DNA of 64,000 nt from Snodgrassella communis (lineage in GTDB: Bacteria; Pseudomonadota; Gammaproteobacteria; Burkholderiales; Neisseriaceae), in NCBI RefSeq assembly GCF_914768045.1, contig NZ_CAJZCD010000002.1, positions 124,001 to 188,000 of the forward strand. Reading direction: 5' to 3'. A model generated the notes under the pieces. It saw only the letters and a list, made by a program, of their open reading frames with translations. It made no database searches and was not told the DNA's origin. Below are positions 1 through 10,272 of this stretch, in pieces; positions within the stretch are counted from its first letter, which is position 1, and every line of letters begins with the position of its first letter. A program made the position numbers and the translations under genes.

Positions 1-672
1 GCTCGTGATGTTGCCCAGATTAAAACTCAACTGGCAATTGAGTATATGAAAACCAAAAACTATCGTCAGGCTGTAGAAGCTATTGATGAAGCATTAAAAA
101 ACAATAGTAGTTCATTTGATGCATGGTTGATACGAGCTCAGATATGGCAATATCTAAAAGAACCGGCTAAAGCTGAAGAAAGTTTTCAGCGCGCGCTGTC
201 GATCGCACCTAATAGTGCTGAAGTAAATAATAATTATGGTTGGTTTTTATGTGATGCTTTAAAGAAGCCAAATGCTTCAATAGCCTATTTTGATAAAGCT
301 TTGACAGATCCAACGTATCCTACACCAGAAACTGCTCAGTTTAATAAAGGTATTTGCAGCAGCCGTATGGGCCAATATCAATTGGCCAATAGTTATTTTG
401 AGCGCGCTTTGGCTGCCAATCCTAATTTTATTGCTGCCAAAAAAGAAATGGCGCGTAACAATTTGCAGTCAGGCAGTGTATCAGAAGCCAATTATATGTT
501 TAAGCAGTATCAAAGTCAGATAAATAAATTATCTGCTGATGATTTATTATTGGGGTGGAGAATTGAAAGATCATTAGGTAATACGCAGGCAGCCTATGAA
601 TATGAAGCTCAACTGCGTAATAATTTCCCTTACTCTGCTGAATTAGAGCAGGTTTCTACAGGAAAATTCTGA
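1..672 (+). CDS. pilW: Type IV pilus biogenesis/stability protein PilW (5' truncated)
   Basis: The reading frame is open from base 1, so the gene begins upstream of the window; the first internal ATG (46) is not the real start. The 223 visible residues form tandem TPR units (alternating helices with A-x-x-x-F-x-x-A-L patterns). Segments such as NNNYGWFLCD, DPTYPTPETAQFNKGICS and ADDLLLGWRIE match PilW/PilF as I recall it. In that family the protein is an outer-membrane lipoprotein pilotin that stabilises PilQ secretin multimers; the signal peptide and lipobox lie outside the window. The TGA stop shares one base with the next gene's ATG, so translation of the two is probably coupled. Confidence 0.9.
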   Translation, partial: ARDVAQIKTQLAIEYMKTKNYRQAVEAIDEALKNNSSSFDAWLIRAQIWQYLKEPAKAEESFQRALSIAPNSAEVNNNYGWFLCDALKKPNASIAYFDKALTDPTYPTPETAQFNKGICSSRMGQYQLANSYFERALAANPNFIAAKKEMARNNLQSGSVSEANYMFKQYQSQINKLSADDLLLGWRIERSLGNTQAAYEYEAQLRNNFPYSAELEQVSTGKF

Positions 673-1556
673 TGAATGAGCAAAGCACAAATCCTGAATC
701 CGGTTCAAATGCCGCAGCCACTTTAGGAACAATACTTTCACAGACACGAAAGCAAAAGGGCTTATCTGTCGGCGAGGTGGCTGAGCGCTTGAAATTACCA
801 GCCAGACAGGTTGAGGCAATGGAAAGTGGCCGCTATAAGGGTTTGCCCGAAGCTGTGTTTATCAAAGGTTTTCTGAGTTCATATGCCCGATTACTTGAAC
901 TGGATGAGAAAGAATTAAAGCAATATCTGCAACAAATATTTCCGGCAGGCAATCAGCAATTAACTTCCGAGGTTAGTAAGGTAACACCGGAAGAATTGGA
1001 TTTTCAGAACAAGTTACAGCGTCGCCATTTTCCACGCTGGCTAATTGTTGTACTTGTGGTCATTTTAATTGGTGCCGTGGTTTATGCTTGGCAACATAAA
1101 TCAACCTCAGAAAACGCCAGACAGACTGCGACGGCTAGTCAGGAAATATCAGCACAAGCAACTTCTATCGGTGATATCGCAGCCAGTAATATCCGGATTG
1201 TACCGATGACAGCCAGTGAGCAAACCAGTACACGCGCTGCTTCCTCTGGAGCAAATGCCAGCCAGACTGATGCTGGCCGTACTGGTAGAGAGGCTTCGCA
1301 ATCTCTTGCAGAGAGTACAGAGGCACTGGTTATTAAACTTGAAAACAACACATGGTTACAAGTAAGTGACAGAAGTGGCAAAGTGTTAATCAAAGAGACT
1401 GTTGACGCGGGGAGTACACATCAGTTTAGTGGTGCTGCACCATATAAAATTATTCTGGGTAAAACACTGGGTGCCAGTATCCAGTTTGCAGGCAAAGATG
1501 TTGCTATCCCACAAAATAAAAAAAGAACAGCTGTAATAACGGTAGGTGGAAATTGA
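672..1556 (+). CDS. rodZ: RodZ-like membrane-anchored HTH protein
   Basis: 294 aa with the RodZ layout: an N-terminal Cro/CI-type HTH (about residues 18-78, HTH_25 family), a charged linker, a single membrane span at about 122-140, a Ser/Thr/Ala-rich periplasmic linker, and a C-terminal beta domain (about 218-290) resembling DUF4115. In rods RodZ links MreB filaments to the membrane. Neisseriaceae often keep this gene between pilW and ispG, as here. The N-terminal helix pair is retained and could bind MreB or DNA. The start ATG overlaps the pilW stop by one base. The assignment rests on architecture and neighbours, so cell-shape function is inferred. Confidence 0.82.
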   Translation: MNEQSTNPESGSNAAATLGTILSQTRKQKGLSVGEVAERLKLPARQVEAMESGRYKGLPEAVFIKGFLSSYARLLELDEKELKQYLQQIFPAGNQQLTSEVSKVTPEELDFQNKLQRRHFPRWLIVVLVVILIGAVVYAWQHKSTSENARQTATASQEISAQATSIGDIAASNIRIVPMTASEQTSTRAASSGANASQTDAGRTGREASQSLAESTEALVIKLENNTWLQVSDRSGKVLIKETVDAGSTHQFSGAAPYKIILGKTLGASIQFAGKDVAIPQNKKRTAVITVGGN

Positions 1557-1557
1557 A

Positions 1558-2826
1558 ATGACGCTGGCTGGAACACGCAGGAAAACACATCAGGTAAAAA
1601 TTGACCACGTTGTAATTGGTTCTGATGAACCAGTACTGGTACAGTCAATGACCAATACCGACACGGCAGATGCTGAACAGACTGCCAGCCAGATTAAAGC
1701 TTTAGCTGATGCCGGTTCAGAGCTGGTACGGATTACAGTAAATTCACCACAGGCTGCTGCCAAAGTACCGGAAATTCGACAACGTCTTGATGATATCGGC
1801 TGTAATGTTCCTTTGGTAGGGGATTTTCATTTTAATGGCGATCGTCTGCTCAAGGACTATCCGGATTGTGCGCGGGCACTATCCAAATATCGGATTAACC
1901 CCGGCAATGTGGGTAAAGGTGTGAAGGGAGATGAAAAATTTGCCTATATGATTCACACTGCTGCTGAATATGATAAAGCTGTTCGTATTGGCGTAAACTG
2001 GGGCTCTCTGGATCAGGCTCTGGCCAAACGTATGATGGACAGCAATCTGGCTTTATCAGATCCACAGCCCGCTGAAGCAGTCATGAAAGAAGCATTAATT
2101 GTTTCTGCACTGGAATCTGCACAGAAGGCAGAAGATCTGGGTTTGCCGGCTAACCGAATAATCTTGTCGTGCAAAGTATCCAATGTGCAGGATTTAATTG
2201 AGGTTTATCATAATCTGGCAGCACGTTGCTTGTATCCCTTGCATCTTGGTCTAACTGAGGCAGGTATGGGCAGTAAAGGCATTGTGGCTTCTACTGCAGC
2301 TCTGGCGATTTTATTGCAACAGGGCATTGGTGATACTATTCGGGTATCGCTTACACCAGAACCGGGCAGTGCACGCACACAGGAAGTAGTCGTGGCGCAG
2401 GAAATCCTGCAAACCATGGGACTGCGCTCTTTTACACCTCTGGTAACGGCCTGTCCGGGCTGTGGACGTACTACTAGTACAGTATTTCAGGAGCTGGCGC
2501 GTGATATACAGCAATATTTGCGTAAGCAAATGCCCGTCTGGCGGCTGCGATATCCGGGGGTTGAAAATCTGAATGTAGCCGTTATGGGCTGTGTAGTTAA
2601 CGGTCCGGGTGAAAGCAAACTTGCTGATATTGGTATTTCTTTGCCGGGAACTGGTGAAACTCCAGTGGCTCCTGTCTATGTGGATGGCGAACGGAAAACC
2701 ACTTTAAAAGGGGAGCATATGGCCGAAGAGTTTCTGGCATTGGTAGAAGAATATATCCATACCAATTATGGTGAGCAGGGAAAAAAACGGCAAACGGCAA
2801 AAGTTATTCCGATTACAGCTTTATAA
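1558..2826 (+). CDS. ispG: 4-hydroxy-3-methylbut-2-enyl-diphosphate synthase IspG
   Basis: 422 aa. Penultimate enzyme of the MEP isoprenoid pathway: reductive conversion of MEcPP to HMBPP with a [4Fe-4S] cluster. Cluster ligands are visible: Cys299 and Cys302 in CPGCGRT, Cys345 in CVVNGPGE and Glu352. The Cys302-Cys345 gap is longer than in E. coli IspG (about 43 against 32), consistent with an insert. The TIM-barrel half starts with [18 protein letters not shown]. An in-frame GTG lies at 1546, but the ATG at 1558 sits about 8 bases after GGTGGA and just after the rodZ stop, so I chose it. Cytoplasmic; co-transcribed with rodZ and probably hisS. Confidence 0.95.
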   Translation: MTLAGTRRKTHQVKIDHVVIGSDEPVLVQSMTNTDTADAEQTASQIKALADAGSELVRITVNSPQAAAKVPEIRQRLDDIGCNVPLVGDFHFNGDRLLKDYPDCARALSKYRINPGNVGKGVKGDEKFAYMIHTAAEYDKAVRIGVNWGSLDQALAKRMMDSNLALSDPQPAEAVMKEALIVSALESAQKAEDLGLPANRIILSCKVSNVQDLIEVYHNLAARCLYPLHLGLTEAGMGSKGIVASTAALAILLQQGIGDTIRVSLTPEPGSARTQEVVVAQEILQTMGLRSFTPLVTACPGCGRTTSTVFQELARDIQQYLRKQMPVWRLRYPGVENLNVAVMGCVVNGPGESKLADIGISLPGTGETPVAPVYVDGERKTTLKGEHMAEEFLALVEEYIHTNYGEQGKKRQTAKVIPITAL

Positions 2827-2890
2827 TTAGCATTACTGTGATGGCTATTAGTCGCTATACAGTTTCTTATGGACAATTAATTTAATTAAT

Positions 2891-4183
2891 ATGGGTCAGA
2901 AAATCCAAGCCGTTAAAGGCATGAATGATTTATTACCAGTGGCGCAGAAAGATTTCAAGCTGACTTCTGCGCTCTGGCAGGCATTTGAAGATGTGGTTGT
3001 CGCATGGACACGTAGTTTTGGCTACCATCAGATTCGGACACCAATTGTGGAGCAAACTGGCCTGTTTGTGCGCTCAATTGGTGAAGAAACAGATGTGATT
3101 GGCAAAGAGATGTATACTTTTGCTGATTCTAACGATAAGCTAAGTCTCAGTCTGCGGCCGGAAGGTACGGCATCTTGTCTGCGTGCGGTAGTTGAGCATA
3201 ATTTACTTTATAATAATCCGCAGAAATTATGGTATATGGGACCGATGTTCCGGCGGGAGCGTCCACAAAAAGGGCGGTATCGCCAGTTTCATCAGGTAGG
3301 TGTTGAAGCACTCGGCTTTAATGGGCCAGATGTGGATGCTGAGCTGATTGCCATGAGTGCCAATCTGTGGGAGCGACTGGGCATTCGAGAGCATCTGACT
3401 CTGGAACTAAATACACTGGGTAATCAGCAGGAGCGGGCTGCTCACCGTACGGCGCTGATTGCCTATCTGCAACAGCATGAGGCTATACTGGACGAAGACA
3501 GCCGGCGCCGTATGCATACCAATCCGCTGCGGGTGCTTGATACCAAAAATCCGGATTTGCAGGCAATGGCCAATGCTGCGCCACGTCTGACAGAATATCT
3601 GGGAACTGAATCTCTGGCACATTATGATGCTCTGAAAAATATGCTGGATGGTCTGGGCATTCGCTATGTAGAAAACCCGCGTCTGGTACGTGGTCTGGAC
3701 TACTATAATCTGACAGTATTTGAGTGGACAACAGACAAGCTCGGGGCGCAGGCTACTGTGTGTGGTGGTGGGCGCTATAACGGGCTGATTGAAGAATTAG
3801 GCGGTAAACCTGCTTCAGCAATTGGTTTTGCTCTGGGCATTGAACGTTTATTATTACTGGTACAGGAATTCGGACAGCTGGCTATTAATAATGCCCCCGA
3901 TGTATATATTTTACATCAGGGTGAAGGCAGTAATCTGGTAGCCATGCAGCATGCTGCATTACTGCGTGCTGAAGGACTGAATGTTTACCTGCATTGTGGT
4001 GAACAAAGCTTGAAAGCGCAACTCAAGAAAGCTGATGCCAGCGGTGCAGCAATCGCTGTTATCGTGGCGCAGGAAGAACAATTAAACAATACGCTGACAA
4101 TTAAAAATCTGCGTACTCATGAACAACAAACTGTCGCTGCCAGCGCAGCCTTACAGTTAATCCAACAATGGAAGAAGGCATAA
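2891..4183 (+). CDS. hisS: Histidyl-tRNA synthetase
   Basis: 430 aa, normal length for a bacterial class II HisRS. Motif 2 is in [20 protein letters not shown], histidine-specific motifs in [15 protein letters not shown] and CGGGRYNGL, and motif 3 in [14 protein letters not shown]. The C-terminal anticodon-binding domain is present from about residue 335. It charges tRNA-His in the cytosol. The start is ATG 2891 ([16 protein letters not shown]), the usual N-terminus before the catalytic core. Its TAA stop overlaps the next ATG by one base (TAATG), so hisS and the yfgM-like gene form one translation unit, as in many gamma- and betaproteobacteria. Confidence 0.97.
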   Translation: MGQKIQAVKGMNDLLPVAQKDFKLTSALWQAFEDVVVAWTRSFGYHQIRTPIVEQTGLFVRSIGEETDVIGKEMYTFADSNDKLSLSLRPEGTASCLRAVVEHNLLYNNPQKLWYMGPMFRRERPQKGRYRQFHQVGVEALGFNGPDVDAELIAMSANLWERLGIREHLTLELNTLGNQQERAAHRTALIAYLQQHEAILDEDSRRRMHTNPLRVLDTKNPDLQAMANAAPRLTEYLGTESLAHYDALKNMLDGLGIRYVENPRLVRGLDYYNLTVFEWTTDKLGAQATVCGGGRYNGLIEELGGKPASAIGFALGIERLLLLVQEFGQLAINNAPDVYILHQGEGSNLVAMQHAALLRAEGLNVYLHCGEQSLKAQLKKADASGAAIAVIVAQEEQLNNTLTIKNLRTHEQQTVAASAALQLIQQWKKA

Positions 4184-4809
4184 TGGTTGTACATATTCAG
4201 GATGAACAGGAAGTAGCGAATTTCAAATATTTTTGGCGTCGCTGGGGGCGTTGGATTTTTGCGGTTTTGGTTGTTTTAGCTTTGGCCTATCTGGGCTATG
4301 TCCTCTACCAAAGCCATATACGCAGTAATAATGAAAAAGCGGCAGCAGTATTTGAGACGTTTGTGACGCAGGCAAAGACCAATAATATAGCTGAAAGTAA
4401 AAAAGCGTTGCGGCAATTACAGGAAGAATATCCCGATACTATGAATGCAACTCAGGCCACATTGATGATGGCAGGATCGGCTTTTGATGACGGTAAATAT
4501 GATGAGGCTATCCGTCACTTACAATGGGTTAAAAATAAGCAGCATAATGATTTGTTGCAGGCAATCGTTGCCCAAAGACTGGCTACCGTTTATTTACAAC
4601 AGGGTAAATATAATGATGCTTTGCAGGCACTGGATATCAAAGTAACCGGTCAGTTTAAGCCAGTTTTACTGGAAACTAAGGGTGATATTCTACAGGCTCA
4701 GAAGAAAAATGCTGAGGCAGTTGCCGCCTATCAGCAGGCACTAAATCTGTTATCAAAAGACTCAGTACAACGTGAAGTACTTCAGATGAAAATCAGCAGT
4801 TTGAGCTAA
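4183..4809 (+). CDS. YfgM-like membrane TPR protein (putative ancillary SecYEG translocon subunit)
   Basis: 208 aa. Short cytoplasmic N-terminus with [14 protein letters not shown], one membrane anchor at about residues 24-43, then a periplasmic TPR domain (DUF2133/TPR_21 type). YfgM associates with SecYEG and PpiD and helps pass proteins to periplasmic chaperones; this role comes from the family. ATG 4168 is also in frame, but ATG 4183 overlaps the hisS stop and is preceded by GAAGAAGG, so I prefer it. In E. coli bamB follows; here the gene is followed by a hairpin and der. Confidence 0.85.
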   Translation: MVVHIQDEQEVANFKYFWRRWGRWIFAVLVVLALAYLGYVLYQSHIRSNNEKAAAVFETFVTQAKTNNIAESKKALRQLQEEYPDTMNATQATLMMAGSAFDDGKYDEAIRHLQWVKNKQHNDLLQAIVAQRLATVYLQQGKYNDALQALDIKVTGQFKPVLLETKGDILQAQKKNAEAVAAYQQALNLLSKDSVQREVLQMKISSLS

Positions 4810-4820
4810 TCTGTTTAATT

Positions 4821-4866
4821 AAACCTGAAATCTCGGCCAGATCAATCTGGCTGGAATTTCAGGTTT
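4821..4866 (+). terminator. Hairpin, possible terminator after yfgM-like gene
   Basis: Outer arms AAACCTGAAAT (4821-4831) and ATTTCAGGTTT (4856-4866) pair perfectly. An inner stem CCAGAT/ATCTGG (4837-4850) stacks inside. There is no long T tract, so termination is likely but not certain. Confidence 0.5.
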
Positions 4867-4943
4867 ATAGTTGTACTGAAAGCTTGCCGCTGGCAGGCTG
4901 TTGCTGTTTTACAGCAAGGCAAAATTATCTGAAAGAATCAATT

Positions 4944-6395
4944 ATGAAACCAACGATTGTTCTGGTTGGTCGCCCGAATGTAGGCAAATCAACATTATTT
5001 AACCGTTTGACCCGTAGCAAGGATGCACTGGTTGCTGATTTGCCCGGCTTAACCCGTGACCGTCATTATGGGCATGGCCGGGTAGGCAGTAAACCTTATC
5101 TGGTAGTAGACACAGGGGGCTTTGAACCAGTCGTAGACAGTGGCATTTTGTATGAAATGGCTCGACATACACTACAGGCTATTGATGAGGCTGATGCTGT
5201 TATTTTTCTGGTGGATGGCCGTACTGGTTTAACACCACAAGATCAGATTATCGCTAATCGTCTGCGCCAGAGTACACGCCCGGTGTATCTGGCTGTAAAT
5301 AAAGGCGAAGGCAGTAACCGGCCGGTTCTGGCAGCTGAATTTTATGAGCTGAGTCTTGGTGAACCTGTTGTGATCTCTGGGGCGCATGGTGACGGCGTCT
5401 ATGAACTGATAGAAACTGTTTTGGAAACATTTCCTGATGAAGAAGAGGAAACTGAAAACCATCATCCGGTTTTTGCAGTCATTGGCCGGCCGAATGTGGG
5501 CAAATCAACTCTTGTGAATGCCATTTTGGGCGAGGAAAGGGTAATTGCTTTTGATATGGCCGGTACTACCCGAGATTCAATTCATATTGACTTTGAACGA
5601 GGTGACAAGCCATTTACCATTATTGATACTGCCGGCGTACGCCGGCGCGGCAAGGTTGATAATGCAATAGAAAAGTTTTCTGTTATTAAGGCGATGCAGG
5701 CAATTGAAGCCGCTAATGTTGCTGTACTGGTACTGGATGCCCAGCAAGATATAGCTGATCAGGATGCCACCATTGCGGGCTTTGCTTTAGAGGCAGGGCG
5801 CGCTCTGGTAGTGGCGGTAAATAAATGGGATGGACTGAGTGATGAGCGCAAGCAGCAGGTAAAAAGAGACATTGCGCGTAAATTATATTTTCTGGATTTT
5901 GCCAAATTCCATTTTATTTCCGCATTGAAAGAAAAAGGAATTGATGGATTGTTCAGCTCCATTCAGGCTGCTTATGATGCGGCAATGATTAAGTTACCGA
6001 CCCCGAAAATAACCCGTGTGCTACAAACTGCGCTGGAGCGGCAGCAACCTCCCCGTGCAGGGCTGATTCGTCCCAAGATGCGCTATGCCCATCAGGGTGG
6101 CATGAATCCGCCGGTCATTGTCATACATGGTAATGCCTTGCAACACATCAGTGATGCTTATACCCGTTATCTGACGCAAACATTTCGTAAAGCATTTCAT
6201 TTACAGGGGACACCTTTACGTATTCAATACAATGTAAATAAAAATCCCTATGACGAAAAAGACGATAAACCTGCCAGACCCCTGCGGCGGGTAAAACTGA
6301 GTAACCGTATAGCCAAGCGTGAACAGGTTAAACAATCGAAAAAGCAGGTAAAGCGTAAAAATAAAGTCAGTTCAAAGAAAACAAATGCCCTGTAA
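4944..6395 (+). CDS. der: Ribosome biogenesis GTPase Der (EngA)
   Basis: 483 aa with two tandem GTPase domains. The first P-loop is GRPNVGKST at residues 9-17 and the second the same string at about 181-189, each followed by DxxG motifs (DTGG, DTAG) and NKxD/NKWD. A KH-like domain follows (about 360-440) and a very basic Lys/Arg tail. Der acts in 50S subunit maturation. An upstream in-frame start at 4884 exists, but [16 protein letters not shown] at 4944, preceded by GAAAGAA, is the conserved N-terminus. Placed between yfgM-like and hfq genes. Confidence 0.97.
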   Translation: MKPTIVLVGRPNVGKSTLFNRLTRSKDALVADLPGLTRDRHYGHGRVGSKPYLVVDTGGFEPVVDSGILYEMARHTLQAIDEADAVIFLVDGRTGLTPQDQIIANRLRQSTRPVYLAVNKGEGSNRPVLAAEFYELSLGEPVVISGAHGDGVYELIETVLETFPDEEEETENHHPVFAVIGRPNVGKSTLVNAILGEERVIAFDMAGTTRDSIHIDFERGDKPFTIIDTAGVRRRGKVDNAIEKFSVIKAMQAIEAANVAVLVLDAQQDIADQDATIAGFALEAGRALVVAVNKWDGLSDERKQQVKRDIARKLYFLDFAKFHFISALKEKGIDGLFSSIQAAYDAAMIKLPTPKITRVLQTALERQQPPRAGLIRPKMRYAHQGGMNPPVIVIHGNALQHISDAYTRYLTQTFRKAFHLQGTPLRIQYNVNKNPYDEKDDKPARPLRRVKLSNRIAKREQVKQSKKQVKRKNKVSSKKTNAL

Positions 6396-6479
6396 TGTGA
6401 TAGGATTGGCTACGCTTTTCTAATCGCTGTACGCGGGTGCAGCTTAGCGACAACATAATCAAAAAAACGGAGTATCCAA

Positions 6480-6728
6480 ATGAGCGCCAAAGGACAAATG
6501 TTACAAGATCCTTTCTTGAATGCACTGCGGAAAGAGTATGTGCCAGTATCCATTTATCTGGTTAACGGTATCAAACTACAAGGTCAGGTGGAATCGTTTG
6601 ACCAGTATGTTGTGTTATTGCGTAACACTTCAGTAACACAAATGGTATATAAACATGCAATTTCTACAATTGTGCCTGCACGAGCAGTAAGTTTGCAGCA
6701 TGAACCAAAACCTGCATCTGCAGAGTAA
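6480..6728 (+). CDS. hfq: RNA chaperone Hfq
   Basis: 82 aa. The Sm1 region reads [20 protein letters not shown] and [20 protein letters not shown]; the Sm2 motif is in [14 protein letters not shown]. The Gln, Phe and Lys/His residues of the proximal RNA face are kept. Hfq forms a hexamer that pairs small RNAs with mRNAs. The C-terminal tail after the Sm fold is short (about 15 residues), as in Neisseria. Preceded by CGGAG and followed by a strong hairpin. Confidence 0.97.
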   Translation: MSAKGQMLQDPFLNALRKEYVPVSIYLVNGIKLQGQVESFDQYVVLLRNTSVTQMVYKHAISTIVPARAVSLQHEPKPASAE

Positions 6729-6745
6729 TGTAGTTATTTTGTTTT

Positions 6746-6779
6746 AGTCAAAAGCCGTGGGAAACCACGGCTTTTGACT
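6746..6779. terminator. Bidirectional terminator between hfq and SMR gene
   Basis: Perfect 15-bp arms (AGTCAAAAGCCGTGG and its complement) around a GAAA tetraloop, with T/A tracts on both sides. It sits between convergent genes and overlaps the last bases of the minus-strand SMR gene. Confidence 0.85.
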
Positions 6780-7110
6780 AATGGGTCATTGATTTAGAAA
6801 AAAGATTAATAACTATTACACCAACCAGTATCAAGCCAATACCCAAAATAGCAGGCATATCCAGCTTTTGTCCGAACTTCACCCAGGCTATCAGAGATAC
6901 ACATACAATGCCTACGCCAGACCATACTGCATAGGCAATACCCACCGGCATGGTTTTCAAAGTTTGTGCCAGACAATAGAATGAAATTATATAACCCACA
7001 ATTGAACAGATGCTGGGCATTAGCCGTGTAAAACCATTACTAAGTTTAAGCATACTGGTTGCAAATATTTCCGCCAGTATGGCTACTGCTAGAAAAAGCC
7101 ATTGATTCAT
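6778..7110 (-). CDS. emrE: SMR-family multidrug/proton antiporter, EmrE-like
   Basis: 110 aa with four predicted membrane helices. The essential membrane glutamate is present (Glu14 in AILAEIFATS). GIAYAVWSGVGIV in helix 3 and the GLILVGVIVINLFS helix match EmrE along most of its length. Such proteins act as antiparallel dimers exchanging protons for lipophilic cations such as quaternary ammonium compounds; substrate range here is inferred from similarity. Single-gene unit on the minus strand, convergent with hfq. Confidence 0.9.
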   Translation of the reverse strand: MNQWLFLAVAILAEIFATSMLKLSNGFTRLMPSICSIVGYIISFYCLAQTLKTMPVGIAYAVWSGVGIVCVSLIAWVKFGQKLDMPAILGIGLILVGVIVINLFSKSMTH

Positions 7111-7431
7111 AGTGATCCTTTTTTGCTGCTTATGCGCTTAAGCATGGCAGAACATAGCTAAAAAAGCCACTGTTCAGTCATATTGTATATAGCGCGCTGT
7201 AGTGTGGTTTAGTCAGTGTGGTTATCAGGCTGAAATATTGACAGCGTTGCCCGATAATAGAAAATTCGATTATCAGCACCCAAACAATGGATTACTGATA
7301 ATTTCATTTCTGTGCTGCTATTTTTTACCAAAGAAAAAGCGGATTTATACCAGAATCCGCTTGCAAGCTAAACTGTTTTTGATGAGCCGTTGGCGCAAGC
7401 AGTTGTATACTATTGTATTCAGGCTGATCGC
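7111..7431. other. Intergenic region emrE/queH (321 bp)
   Basis: Holds the upstream region of the SMR gene and, at its distal end, the queH terminator. It also holds two TCAGGCTGA copies (7225-7233 and 7419-7427). An open frame of 84 codons on the plus strand (7202-7456) has no recognisable domain, overlaps the queH end, and I do not regard it as a gene. Confidence 0.6.
7330..7362 (-). terminator. Terminator of queH
   Basis: Arms AAGCGGATT (7337-7345) and AATCCGCTT (7354-7362), followed in the minus-strand direction by TTTTTCTTT. About 70 bases past the queH stop. Confidence 0.75.
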
Positions 7432-8109
7432 TTATGCTTCGTCTTCAACACCGTAGTATTTGGTACCAATTTTAATTGTTTCCCTGCCATGCTCACGGCG
7501 CCATGCATTGCTATCACGCAATGAGTAGGCACAGCCACAATACTCTTGCTGGTAAAACTGCTCACGTTTACTGATTTCAATCATGCGCTGGCTGCCACCA
7601 CCTTTACGCCAGTTATAGTCCCAGTATGTAAGGTCGGGATATTTTTCTGCTGCGCGTTTGCCACAGTCGTTAATCTGCTGCATATTTTTCCAGCGGGAAA
7701 TACCTAATGAGCTGGTAATAACCGGAAAGCCGTTTTCGTGTGCATATAAAGCTGTGCGTTCGAAGCGCATATCAAAGCACATAGTGCAGCGGATACCGCG
7801 TTCAGGTTCAAACTCCATGCCCTTGGCGCGTTCAAACCAATTATCCATATCATAATCAGCATCGATAAAGGGAATATTGAATTTTTCGGCAAAGGCTTTG
7901 TTTTCATCTTTGCGAATCTCATACTCTTTTTTCGGATGAATATTAGGATTATAAAAATAAATGGTGTAATCAATACCGGCGGCCAGCATGGCTTCCATGA
8001 CTTCACCGGAGCAGGGGGCGCAGCATGAGTGTAGCAATACCTTATTTGCGCCATTGGGAGGAGTTAATTTGGGGCGCTGTACCGCTGTGGTAACTGGTTG
8101 TGGATTCAT
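7432..8109 (-). CDS. queH: Epoxyqueuosine reductase QueH
   Basis: 225 aa, DUF208/QueH family. Vicinal cysteines in HSCCAPCSG (Cys29, Cys30, Cys33), then CTMCFDMR and EYCGCAYS supply the conserved Cys set that binds a [4Fe-4S] cluster and a second metal. QueH carries out the last step of queuosine synthesis, reducing epoxyqueuosine in the wobble position of GUN tRNAs, as a non-orthologous replacement of cobalamin-dependent Que[19 protein letters not shown] is a typical C-terminal segment. The N-terminal 20 residues are an unconserved extension. Cytoplasmic, monocistronic on the minus strand. Confidence 0.93.
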   Translation of the reverse strand: MNPQPVTTAVQRPKLTPPNGANKVLLHSCCAPCSGEVMEAMLAAGIDYTIYFYNPNIHPKKEYEIRKDENKAFAEKFNIPFIDADYDMDNWFERAKGMEFEPERGIRCTMCFDMRFERTALYAHENGFPVITSSLGISRWKNMQQINDCGKRAAEKYPDLTYWDYNWRKGGGSQRMIEISKREQFYQQEYCGCAYSLRDSNAWRREHGRETIKIGTKYYGVEDEA

Positions 8110-8183
8110 TGATGTGATTTCCTGTTATTCGATATTTTTCTGAAGAGATTTTAACAAAGCTGCCAGCACAACAACATAGCCGG

Positions 8184-8216
8184 AAAGAAAAAAAGCGTTC
8201 AGATATCTGAACGCTT
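8184..8216 (-). terminator. Terminator of tpx
   Basis: Perfect 24-bp palindrome (8193-8216) with AAGCGTTCAGAT arms. In the minus direction it is followed by a seven-T run, 17 bases after the tpx stop. Confidence 0.8.
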
Positions 8217-8232
8217 GTATGAGAGGGCTGTT

Positions 8233-8730
8233 TTACAGCGCAGCTAATGCCTGCTCATAATCTGGTTCAGTGGTGATTTCAGCCACTAGCTGGCTATGTA
8301 ATACCTGATTGTTTTCATCCAGCACAATGACAGCGCGGGCACATAAACCAGCCAAAGGACCAGTACTGAGCTTAACACCGTATTGATCCTGAAATTCAGG
8401 ATGGCGGAATGTAGATAAAGTTTTTACCTGATCCAGCCCTTCAGCACCACAAAAACGTGCCTGAGCAAAAGGTAAATCAGCAGAAATACACAATACAACA
8501 GTATTGGACAGCTTGGCTGCGGCTGCATTGAAATGGCGTACTGACGCAGCACAAACACCTGTATCCACGCTGGGGAAAATATTCAGCACTTTGCGTTTGC
8601 CGGCGAAATCTGCAAGTGATACTTCGTTCAGGCTGGCATCGGTAAGGCTGAATGCCGGAGCGGTGCTGCCTGCTTGTAGAAACTGGCCGCCTACTTCTAC
8701 GGGTGTACCTTTCAGGGTAACTGTACTCAT
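8233..8730 (-). CDS. tpx: Thiol peroxidase Tpx
   Basis: 165 aa, atypical 2-Cys peroxiredoxin. Peroxidatic Cys60 lies in [16 protein letters not shown] and resolving Cys94 in ARFCGAEGL, equivalent to Cys61 and Cys95 of E. coli Tpx. It reduces hydrogen and alkyl peroxides with thioredoxin. The start ATG follows AAAGGATA on the minus strand. Stand-alone gene with its own terminator. I could not assign a regulator site upstream. Confidence 0.96.
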   Translation of the reverse strand: MSTVTLKGTPVEVGGQFLQAGSTAPAFSLTDASLNEVSLADFAGKRKVLNIFPSVDTGVCAASVRHFNAAAAKLSNTVVLCISADLPFAQARFCGAEGLDQVKTLSTFRHPEFQDQYGVKLSTGPLAGLCARAVIVLDENNQVLHSQLVAEITTEPDYEQALAAL

Positions 8731-8948
8731 GATTGTATCCTTTGATGTTTAATCTGGTTAATGAGGTGTAGGCTTATTGTGGGCGATTGGCGGGTAACTG
8801 TCAAAGTTTATCTATGCTGATTACAGTTGTTAAAAAGCCGGCGCATAAGCAAAGTTAATTAATGCAACCAGCCAGCATGGCTGTTACAGATATTGCTGTA
8901 TTCAGGCTGAATCAAACTGGCTATCAAGAAAAATCTTTAGATAAAAGC

Positions 8949-9446
8949 TCAGCGTCGTACAAAATGCTGCAAATCATAAGCAATATTATTTTTACTGCTG
9001 ATATGACTGCTGCTTTCTGTTTGCTGCCATTCATTGACATTAATTGCTGGAAAAAAGGTGTCACCCATAACGCTCACATGAATTCTGGTTAAGCGCAAAT
9101 CAGTGGCCAGCGGCATTGCCTGAGCGTAAATTTGCGCTCCGCCCATAATGATGATTTCCGGGCAATCCGCCAGTTGCTGAATCGCCTCTTCGATACTGTG
9201 ACACAAAATAGCCCCGCTGAATTGCTGCTCTTGTTGCCGGCTAATAACATAGTTTGGCCGCCCCGGCAGCGGTTTCTTCGGCAGTGACTCCCAGGTTTTG
9301 CGCCCCATCACCACGGGCTTACCCATGGTGTAATTTTTAAAAAATTCAAAATCTTCAGGTACGTGCCAAGGTATACGGTTGTTTTCACCGATACAGTTGT
9401 TATCAGACAGTGCGGCAACTAAGGTAATTTTGTTGTGTTTATTCAT
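8949..9446 (-). CDS. folA: Dihydrofolate reductase
   Basis: 165 aa. Substrate-binding segment [13 protein letters not shown] with catalytic acid Asp32, NADPH-binding [13 protein letters not shown], and [14 protein letters not shown] near residues 105-118. It regenerates tetrahydrofolate consumed by thymidylate synthase, its upstream neighbour. The ATG overlaps the thyA TGA in a 4-base ATGA junction, so the two are translationally coupled. Last gene of the dusA-thyA-folA unit; no clear terminator was seen in 8731-8948. Confidence 0.95.
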   Translation of the reverse strand: MNKHNKITLVAALSDNNCIGENNRIPWHVPEDFEFFKNYTMGKPVVMGRKTWESLPKKPLPGRPNYVISRQQEQQFSGAILCHSIEEAIQQLADCPEIIIMGGAQIYAQAMPLATDLRLTRIHVSVMGDTFFPAINVNEWQQTESSSHISSKNNIAYDLQHFVRR

Positions 9447-10237
9447 ACTGCTACTGGGGCTTTAATATGGGCATCTGGATGATAATCAGAAAGTGTGAAA
9501 TCTTCAAACTGGAATGAAAACAGGTCTTTAATCTCGGGATTAAGGTGCATTTGCGGCAGTTTTTTCGGGCTGCGGCTTAATTGCAGCTTTGCCTGTTCGA
9601 AGTGATTGCTGTACAGATGAGCATCGCCCAGTGTATGAATGAACTCACCTACCTTTAAATCACATACCTGAGCAATCATCATTGTCAGCAAAGCATAGCT
9701 GGCAATATTAAATGGTACGCCCAGAAAAATATCCGCACTACGCTGATAAAGCTGGCACGACAGTTTGCCTTCGGCGACGTAAAACTGAAACAGTGCATGG
9801 CAGGGAGGCAAAGCCATTTCATCTACTAATGCCGGATTCCACGCCGAAACAATCAGGCGGCGGCTGTCCGGATTGGTTTTAATCTGTTGCAGCAGATTGC
9901 TTATCTGGTCGATATGGCGGCCATCCGGCGCAGGCCAGCTACGCCACTGATACCCATATACTGGGCCCAGATTGCCATCGGCATCGGCCCACTCATCCCA
10001 GATGGAAACATTGTGCTCATGCAAGTAGTGGATATTGGTATCCCCACGTAAAAACCACAGTAGTTCGTAAATAATGGAACGTAAGTGCAGCTTTTTGGTG
10101 GTGAGTACAGGAAAGCCATCAGCCAGATTAAAGCGCATCTGATAGCCGAATACCGAGCGGGTACCAGTGCCGGTACGGTCTGCCTTATCTACACCGTGGT
10201 CGAGCACGTGTTGCATTAAATCAAGATACTGTTGCAT
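9443..10237 (-). CDS. thyA: Thymidylate synthase ThyA
   Basis: 264 aa, the same length as the E. coli enzyme. Catalytic Cys146 sits in [13 protein letters not shown]; the dUMP phosphate arginines are in [11 protein letters not shown] and [21 protein letters not shown] and HIKAPVAV form the C-terminus. It methylates dUMP using methylene-THF. An in-frame start at 10321 would add 28 unconserved residues; [15 protein letters not shown] at 10237 is the canonical N-terminus. Middle gene of the operon with dusA and folA. Confidence 0.97.
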   Translation of the reverse strand: MQQYLDLMQHVLDHGVDKADRTGTGTRSVFGYQMRFNLADGFPVLTTKKLHLRSIIYELLWFLRGDTNIHYLHEHNVSIWDEWADADGNLGPVYGYQWRSWPAPDGRHIDQISNLLQQIKTNPDSRRLIVSAWNPALVDEMALPPCHALFQFYVAEGKLSCQLYQRSADIFLGVPFNIASYALLTMMIAQVCDLKVGEFIHTLGDAHLYSNHFEQAKLQLSRSPKKLPQMHLNPEIKDLFSFQFEDFTLSDYHPDAHIKAPVAV

Positions 10238-10272
10238 GCGGATTATCCAATACAAAATAGGGCAATTGTAGC

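Noticed and set aside
7202-7456. 84-codon plus-strand frame between the SMR gene and queH
   Set aside because: No domain or ribosome site, and it runs through the queH terminator into the queH end.
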